A stretch of DNA of 64,000 nt from Sarcocystis neurona (taxonomy: Eukaryota > Apicomplexa > Conoidasida > Eucoccidiorida > Sarcocystidae). The notes under the pieces were generated by a model that searched no databases, was not told the origin of the DNA, and worked only from the letters and a program-made list of their open reading frames with translations. A program made the position numbers and the translations under genes. The DNA is taken from contig KL647301.1 in assembly GCA_000727475.1 (NCBI GenBank), forward strand, positions 2,864,138 to 2,928,137, in the 5' to 3' direction. Each line of letters starts with the position of its first letter. Within the stretch, counting starts at the first letter, position 1. This document shows, piece by piece, positions 59,307 to 64,000 of the stretch.

Positions 59307-61794
59307 CTTCCCTCGATGCGTTAACGAACACCACCTCCCACAACCTGAAGCGAGCTCTCAACACGTACGCCATCTCTCCAGTCCCATACAGTGTGGGCAC
59401 GTACGACGAAGTCACGCATCTGTTTCCGAAGATACAACGGCCCCTTGCGTTATTCAAAAAGGGAGCAAGTGTAGCCGCTCGCGGACTCTTCAATGGGTTC
59501 ACCGCATTTCTGCCTCCTACACGGGCACGCTCTCCCGGCACGCGTTTTCCCCAGATAGCCGTTACACATCTATGTTCGTCTCTCTACCTATATATACGTA
59601 TAGGTATATATACTCGTGTAGAGATTGAACACATTACGTCGATGTATTTGCATGCAGCTGTATGTATACTTGTGTAAACGTAGGTAGACACAGGTTTATA
59701 TACACATGTCGATCTACGCTCGTATATGTGCTTCCCCCTTCAGGTTGTACCTCAAGTGTGTCTTTGTTCAAGGCTACCGAAAGATTATGCAGGGTCGGGA
59801 CCCACTCATGTTTACAGTGCGTGTGTGAGCGAGGATACACTATTAGGTGGTCGTTGAAGACGACTCCGTACAAATAAGAGAACATCAGCTTTAGAGGTAG
59901 CGGTGCTCTTCTCATTAAAATCTGTATAGAGACCTGATACGGGTGTGCGTGCGTATGTGTTTATTCTACGCAGTGCGTTACAAGGCATCGCAGTAGACAC
60001 GCCCTTGGACGTTGAGAATCAGTACGCGTGAGAGAAATTTACCGGACGCACCTGGCCTCCACAAGGATTCGATTAGATGGGCGAGTTCTGTAGAAGACGA
60101 CACTCCTTCCTTGCACCCTGTCGTAGGTATTTTTTATGTAGGAACATAGATTCATACGCATCTACGTACGTCTTCTGGAGAGGCCCTGCTGACCTGTATG
60201 GGACTACGTTGCACCTTATATATGTATACACACATGAATGTATATGTATATTTCAGGCCAATCATTTGTAACGACCTACCTCCGCACTGGTACACCCGTA
60301 ATCTGTTGACAAAACATAATGCACAGTGTGTACACATGGAGGCACACACGTCTACGTCCGTGTATGCCCACTCGCCTGCAATTATAAATCCTGATACAAG
60401 TTTCGCCGAAAATACTCGTTCACACGCACTCATACTGCGGGTCTCAGTGTTGGTCGCCCATCAGGTTGTTGAAAAGAGCACACAAAATGCTTGAGAACTC
60501 CCTCGATCCAGGAGGGCTGGACTTTCCCTAGGCTCAGCCTGCGGCAAGAACGCTTTTTAGGCAGCTGGATCGTACAGGCTTCTGCAGCACATCTATACGA
60601 ATACATAGGTTCGCAGAGGTAAACCCTCTGTTTGCGCAATAATACCCCGTATGATTAGACGTGGTTGTGGTGTGCAGAATCAGCTGGGCAGAAATGACAA
60701 CAGCTACGCGAAGTACGGGAGATTACTTCGTAACCTGAGGTCTGCACATACACACACACGCCTCCGTCTCTAGTAGGTGATGTGCGTGTATGTATATCTA
60801 GGTATCCAAGTGTATCTATTTATGTACCTAAGGGGTGCCACGAGAGGCAGTCGATAATTCGCATGCTTGTTCTTGTATACTCTATGACTTTCCCTTGTAG
60901 AGAGGTAATGCCGTACAATAACTACAACATAACTGACTGACCCTCGAAATATACGCGTGCACCTGGGTGTATCAGGAAGTCTCCCAGTAGTCAAGTGGTG
61001 TCAACGGACACGCGGTGTGTTTGCATACTTTTCTTGGGGGGCTCCTGCGCACACATGTAAGGAGGACAGAGAAGCAAAGGGGAGACGGCCTCGTACACCT
61101 GACAGGAAAACGCTTTAACAGCACGGTAGATCACCCCTCTTCGTGAGGTTCGTGCTGTTCCAATTTGATACGGCGCAGCTCGCTTCTGTGTCCAGCGGTG
61201 TATGCGTATCCTTCTGAATGCCCGATAAGGTACTCCTGAGCCCTGGCTATGCGGGAGAGAAATCCTCCGCAAGGACTCGATGCCCGACTCCTGCTAACAG
61301 GGCGTCCAGTCTATCTTGCTGTGTCTCTACGTAATTAGACACCTAAACACGTACATTTTTCTGTTCATATAATACATATATGTACTGGAGTGGATTCCGA
61401 CGTTTTTTCCTTCAGTACAGGGATCTACTGATATCTCCAGTTCCATACAAATGCATACGTGGTCGATGAACACCAGCACTGGAAATATTTCGGAACAGGT
61501 ATTTGCTGCCCGCAGCTGCTTTGTCACTCTAAGAGGGGGAACTATTGATGGCCATGAGTTCATCTGGTATGAGTGATGACAAAGTGTAGGGCTTCACTCT
61601 GCCTACTTGCCCATACACGACTCTCTGCAAAACCAGTAGAGCTTCGATGCATGTGCAGAGATCCATAATTCTGAAGCAGTTCTACGATCCTTCGAGTTTT
61701 TCTCAGAAAGAAGCGATATCTATGTGTATCTGTGTCGGCCAGGGTGTACAGCGGTATATGAACACTCTTGCGTCCCAAGAAGATATTCTCTCTG
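59307..61794 (+). CDS. Unidentified multi-exon gene, plus strand
   Basis: Exons with clean borders: 59307-59496 (ends GLFNG; contains SPVPYSVGTYDEVTHLFPKI), 59744-59816 (LYLKCVFVQGYRKIMQGRDP), 60033 to about 60125 (RNLPDAPGLHKDSIRWASSV), an exon or exons within 60254-60640 with competing frames (one reads HWYTRNLLTKHNAQCVHMEA, another later EGWTFPRLSLRQERFLGSWI), 61416-61566 (STDISSSIQMHTWSMNTSTG and VTLRGGTIDGHEFIW) and 61637-61794 (RASMHVQRSIILKQFYDPSS, ends DILSG with a GTAAGT donor). Phases agree where both sides are fixed (59496/59744 and 61566/61637). I recognise no domain. The gene probably starts upstream of 59,307 and continues after 61,794. Minus-strand frames overlap but have less protein-like composition. 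Confidence 0.55.
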
Positions 61795-61862
61795 GTAAGT
61801 AATGAATATTCGTACAGAACGAACAGGTTGAAAAGCGTCCCAAGAAGACATCCTCTCTACTG
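61770..61862. repeat. Short direct repeat of an exon end
   Basis: The 21 bp at about 61,773-61,793 (TCCCAAGAAGATATTCTCTCT) recur 67 bp downstream at about 61,839-61,859 with two C/T differences. The first copy codes the end of the exon 61637-61794; the second lies in the following intron. Confidence 0.75.
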
Positions 61863-62405
61863 ATTAGCGCACAGAACTTACTCGGTGGACACCAACAAAT
61901 TAGGCAAAAACACGAACATAAGACACGATAATGTAATTGCGTGTTATGTACGTGCATGTCCGTAGGCGGGACTGCATGAACGAATACTGGCAGCAATTAA
62001 GGTCGAAGATGCAAGCGAGGTGACGGTAACGCGGAAGCTGTTGCTTTGCAGATTTTTGTGCGTGTATATATACTGTAATTATGGATTGTGGAAGACACTG
62101 CCGCATGTCCCAGGATGCGTAGTAGTACGTGGATAGGAAGAAAGGACATGTATACATATATGGATGTGTGATTGTATATATTTGTGTAAGTAGCGGTCTT
62201 ACGTGACGCGTTATAGAGTGCAGCATCGCATACAGGAAAACTTGCACACAGGCAGTGAATCGGTACTGTACTATACTTGCGCTTGCCACAAGGTGATTGC
62301 GAGATGGAAGACTTGTACACACAGGCGGTGAATCGGTACTGTACGAGAGCTCGTGCGCTTGCCGGAAGGTGACTGCGGGATAGAGTGGGGAGCAATAAAT
62401 TCGCT
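61863..62405. repeat. Gene-poor stretch with two degenerate copies of an approximately 86-bp unit
   Basis: Around 62,225-62,305 and 62,306-62,375 the same order of blocks appears twice: GAAAACTTGCACACAGG / GAAGACTTGTACACACAGG, then GTGAATCGGTACTGTAC in both, GCGCTTGCC in both and AAGGTGA(T/C)TGCG. The copies end about 30 bp before the tRNA gene's 3' side. No coding signal. Confidence 0.7.
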
Positions 62406-62477
62406 TCCCACGCCGGGACTCGAACCCGGGTCGCCCGGGTGAAAGCCGGGTATCCTAACCACCTAGACTACATGGGA
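62406..62477 (-). tRNA. tRNA-Glu (anticodon UUC)
   Basis: A 72-nt cloverleaf on the minus strand. The acceptor arm TCCCATG pairs with CGTGGGA (one wobble). The D-arm is GTCTAGGTGGTTAGGAT, the anticodon stem CCCGG/CCGGG carries loop CTTTCAC with anticodon TTC at 62,443-62,441, and the T-arm CCGGG-TTCGAGT-CCCGG contains a canonical box B. No intron and no encoded CCA. The primary sequence is that of eukaryotic tRNA-Glu. It is transcribed opposite to the neighbouring plus-strand gene. Confidence 0.97.
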
Positions 62478-62782
62478 TCGAGGTGGTCGTTTTAACACGA
62501 TAAGTGGAGAAAAGAGCCTGAACCCGGGCGTGACCACTTCACTGTCCTGCAACACTTCCAAGTTCCCGATGTGATTTGTACCTACCCGCTCGGCCGTCAC
62601 TGCCAGTAAGTACTAGGCACCATCGGTGGAGACAAACTGATTCTCTACCCGCTACGCCGCTATTCACTGAACCATGTGTTTCTCTATTCCAAGCACCACT
62701 GTGTGGTACACTCTTGTAGTATGGTGTGAACACAACATACACACAGACCAAAGTCGTGCTACACACTGCTGATCTGTAAACA

Positions 62783-63028
62783 TCACGATACTTTGTGCAT
62801 ATTTTGTGTAAGACGATAGTTGAGCCCTTCGACGGTGTGGTACTTCCTCTCCAGTGGGACGCGTTTCAGCCACATTTCCTTTTTTGTGGGATACTGCGCA
62901 CGGCCGTAGAACTCTGTTAGGGAGTACGCAACCTGAGGAGTTGGGCGCATGCGATAAATGCAGCGGGCGCAGCACTTGCAGGGTAGACGTAGTGTACGTC
63001 CGGCGGGTGAGCACCGCACCCACAAAGA
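62783..63028 (-). CDS. Terminal exon of an unidentified minus-strand gene
   Basis: Acceptor CTGCAG at 63,030-63,029, then 82 codons to a stop at 62,783. The protein piece is basic with a Cys cluster (LPCKCCARCIYRMRPTPQVA) and then SLTEFYGRAQYPTKKEMWLK and VPLERKYHTVEGLNYRLTQN. Composition is strongly protein-like and the acceptor is good. Upstream exons would lie to the right (63.1 kb and beyond) but I could not fix them. The basic, aromatic-rich tail could suit a small ribosomal or organellar protein, but no family is recognised. Confidence 0.5.
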   Translation of the reverse strand, partial: SLWVRCSPAGRTLRLPCKCCARCIYRMRPTPQVAYSLTEFYGRAQYPTKKEMWLKRVPLERKYHTVEGLNYRLTQNMHKVS

Positions 63029-64000
63029 CTGCAGGATTATCACTGAGATGGTTTTGCACACTTTTCCCTTGTTATAGCTTGCGCACGTGGTTAGGGATCC
63101 TCTACGACAAGGTGTTTTGTCATTGACACGCCTACGTTGATAAATTGTGCTGCCTTTACTAAGATCATTTGGCGTGTAGTGTTCTGATCTCTTAATAACT
63201 CGTGCGCCGTATCACAAGGAGTTTAAGTGGTGTAGACACACCACATGTATCGCGTCTGTCGTTGGTGGGAGCGTCGCTGCTCGCTGCCCCAGGGCTTCCC
63301 GACAGATCGACCTGGTTCATGTGTTCTGGCGAACCACCTAGGCACACATGGTTGCGCGTGCTGTTGACACTCGACACTGCTGCGAAGCATTTCCATTTTA
63401 ATATGACCGAACAGTCTAGAAGTTCGCAGATGTGGCTTACGTCTGTTAACAAGCAATGTGTGGTAACGAGGTGCCACAGCACCACCCTGTGCCCGATGAG
63501 ACAGCTTGCAGATATCCACGCAGTTGCCTCCATGCGATCAAGGGCCTCGTGCTAACTGGATCTGTAACTGGGCCTAGGGTGTCCTGTGTCTGCAGCCACA
63601 AGGGTGACGGAGAGATTTCTCGCTGCAAAGTCAACCAGAGAAGGAGCAGGCGAGGAAGCGCGGAATGGCTGCATCTTCAATGGAATAGCGTGTCTGCTCT
63701 ATAGAAGCAAGAAGTCACTATAGCTTCTCTTGCAAAGCTGACTATCAAGCTTGGTTACACTCGCGATCTCAAACAACATTCACAGCGACCGAAACCGATC
63801 CGATGAACCAGTATAGAGAAGTTCTTTTAATGTGTGGGAAGATCGACAGTGAACAGGAACGCACTGCCGACCTCATGCGCTGCGTGAGCAACTGTGTACT
63901 GACATAATAGCCGCAGTAAGCTGCGGTGCCCGTATTTGTCCAAAATAGTTTTTGATACTGCCGACAGCGTCACCGGAATAGCCGCCCAAACAAGAAGCTC
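63029..64000. other. Unresolved right end, weak coding signals on both strands
   Basis: Plus strand: a 117-codon frame at 63,202-63,555 (DTAAKHFHFNMTEQSRSSQM) and a possible terminal exon after a CTGCAG acceptor at 63,596, reading VTERFLAAKSTREGAGEEAR and ending in TAG near 63,720. The minus strand also has open frames over 63,192-63,533. I cannot choose between them. From 63.72 kb to the end I see nothing. Confidence 0.25.

Overview
The window looks like nuclear DNA of an apicomplexan of the coccidian group, most likely Eimeria or a close relative such as Cyclospora. The evidence is intron-rich genes with GT-AG introns, a giant type I polyketide synthase with an acyl-AMP ligase loading domain, very dense CAG/CTG trinucleotide tracts that become Ala/Gln/Ser runs in proteins, and alternation of repeat-poor and repeat-rich blocks (a segmentation known from Eimeria chromosomes). 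The species call is inference; no marker gene settles it.

Layout. Positions 1-9.4 kb (minus strand) hold the 5' two-thirds of a polyketide synthase module set: a fatty-acyl-AMP ligase (FAAL), an acyl carrier protein, a ketosynthase and then directly a pseudo-ketoreductase fold, with no acyltransferase between them. The gene runs off the left edge. Positions 10.2-14.8 kb carry coding-looking minus-strand segments of an unidentified gene. Positions 15,083-22,067 (plus) hold a 14-exon gene for a roughly 540-residue coiled-coil protein. Positions 22.1-26.1 kb are largely unresolved. All of this is repeat-poor.

From about 25.7 to 58.9 kb the DNA is repeat-rich. Two minus-strand genes lie here head to tail, 120 bp apart: a 3-exon gene (26,095-29,103) for a 688-residue low-complexity protein with a PCNA-interacting (PIP) box, and a 15-exon gene (29,224-52,971) for a roughly 2,727-residue ISWI-like SNF2 chromatin-remodelling ATPase with three N-terminal and two C-terminal PHD fingers. 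I rebuilt the remodeller exon by exon. Every junction keeps frame and rejoins a helicase motif, although exon 3 is tentative. Its helicase core is interrupted by two large low-complexity insertions. Positions 53-59.3 kb are CAG/CTG-rich with no gene I can support.

The right end (59.3-64 kb) is repeat-poor again. It has plus-strand exons of an unidentified gene (59,307-61,794 or beyond), a tRNA-Glu(UUC) gene on the minus strand (62,406-62,477), a minus-strand terminal exon (62,783-63,028) and weak coding signals beyond.

The genes do not form a pathway. The PKS points to polyketide or long-chain lipid synthesis, the remodeller and PIP-box protein to chromatin and DNA replication or repair, and the coiled-coil protein to a cytoskeletal or axonemal role by weak inference.
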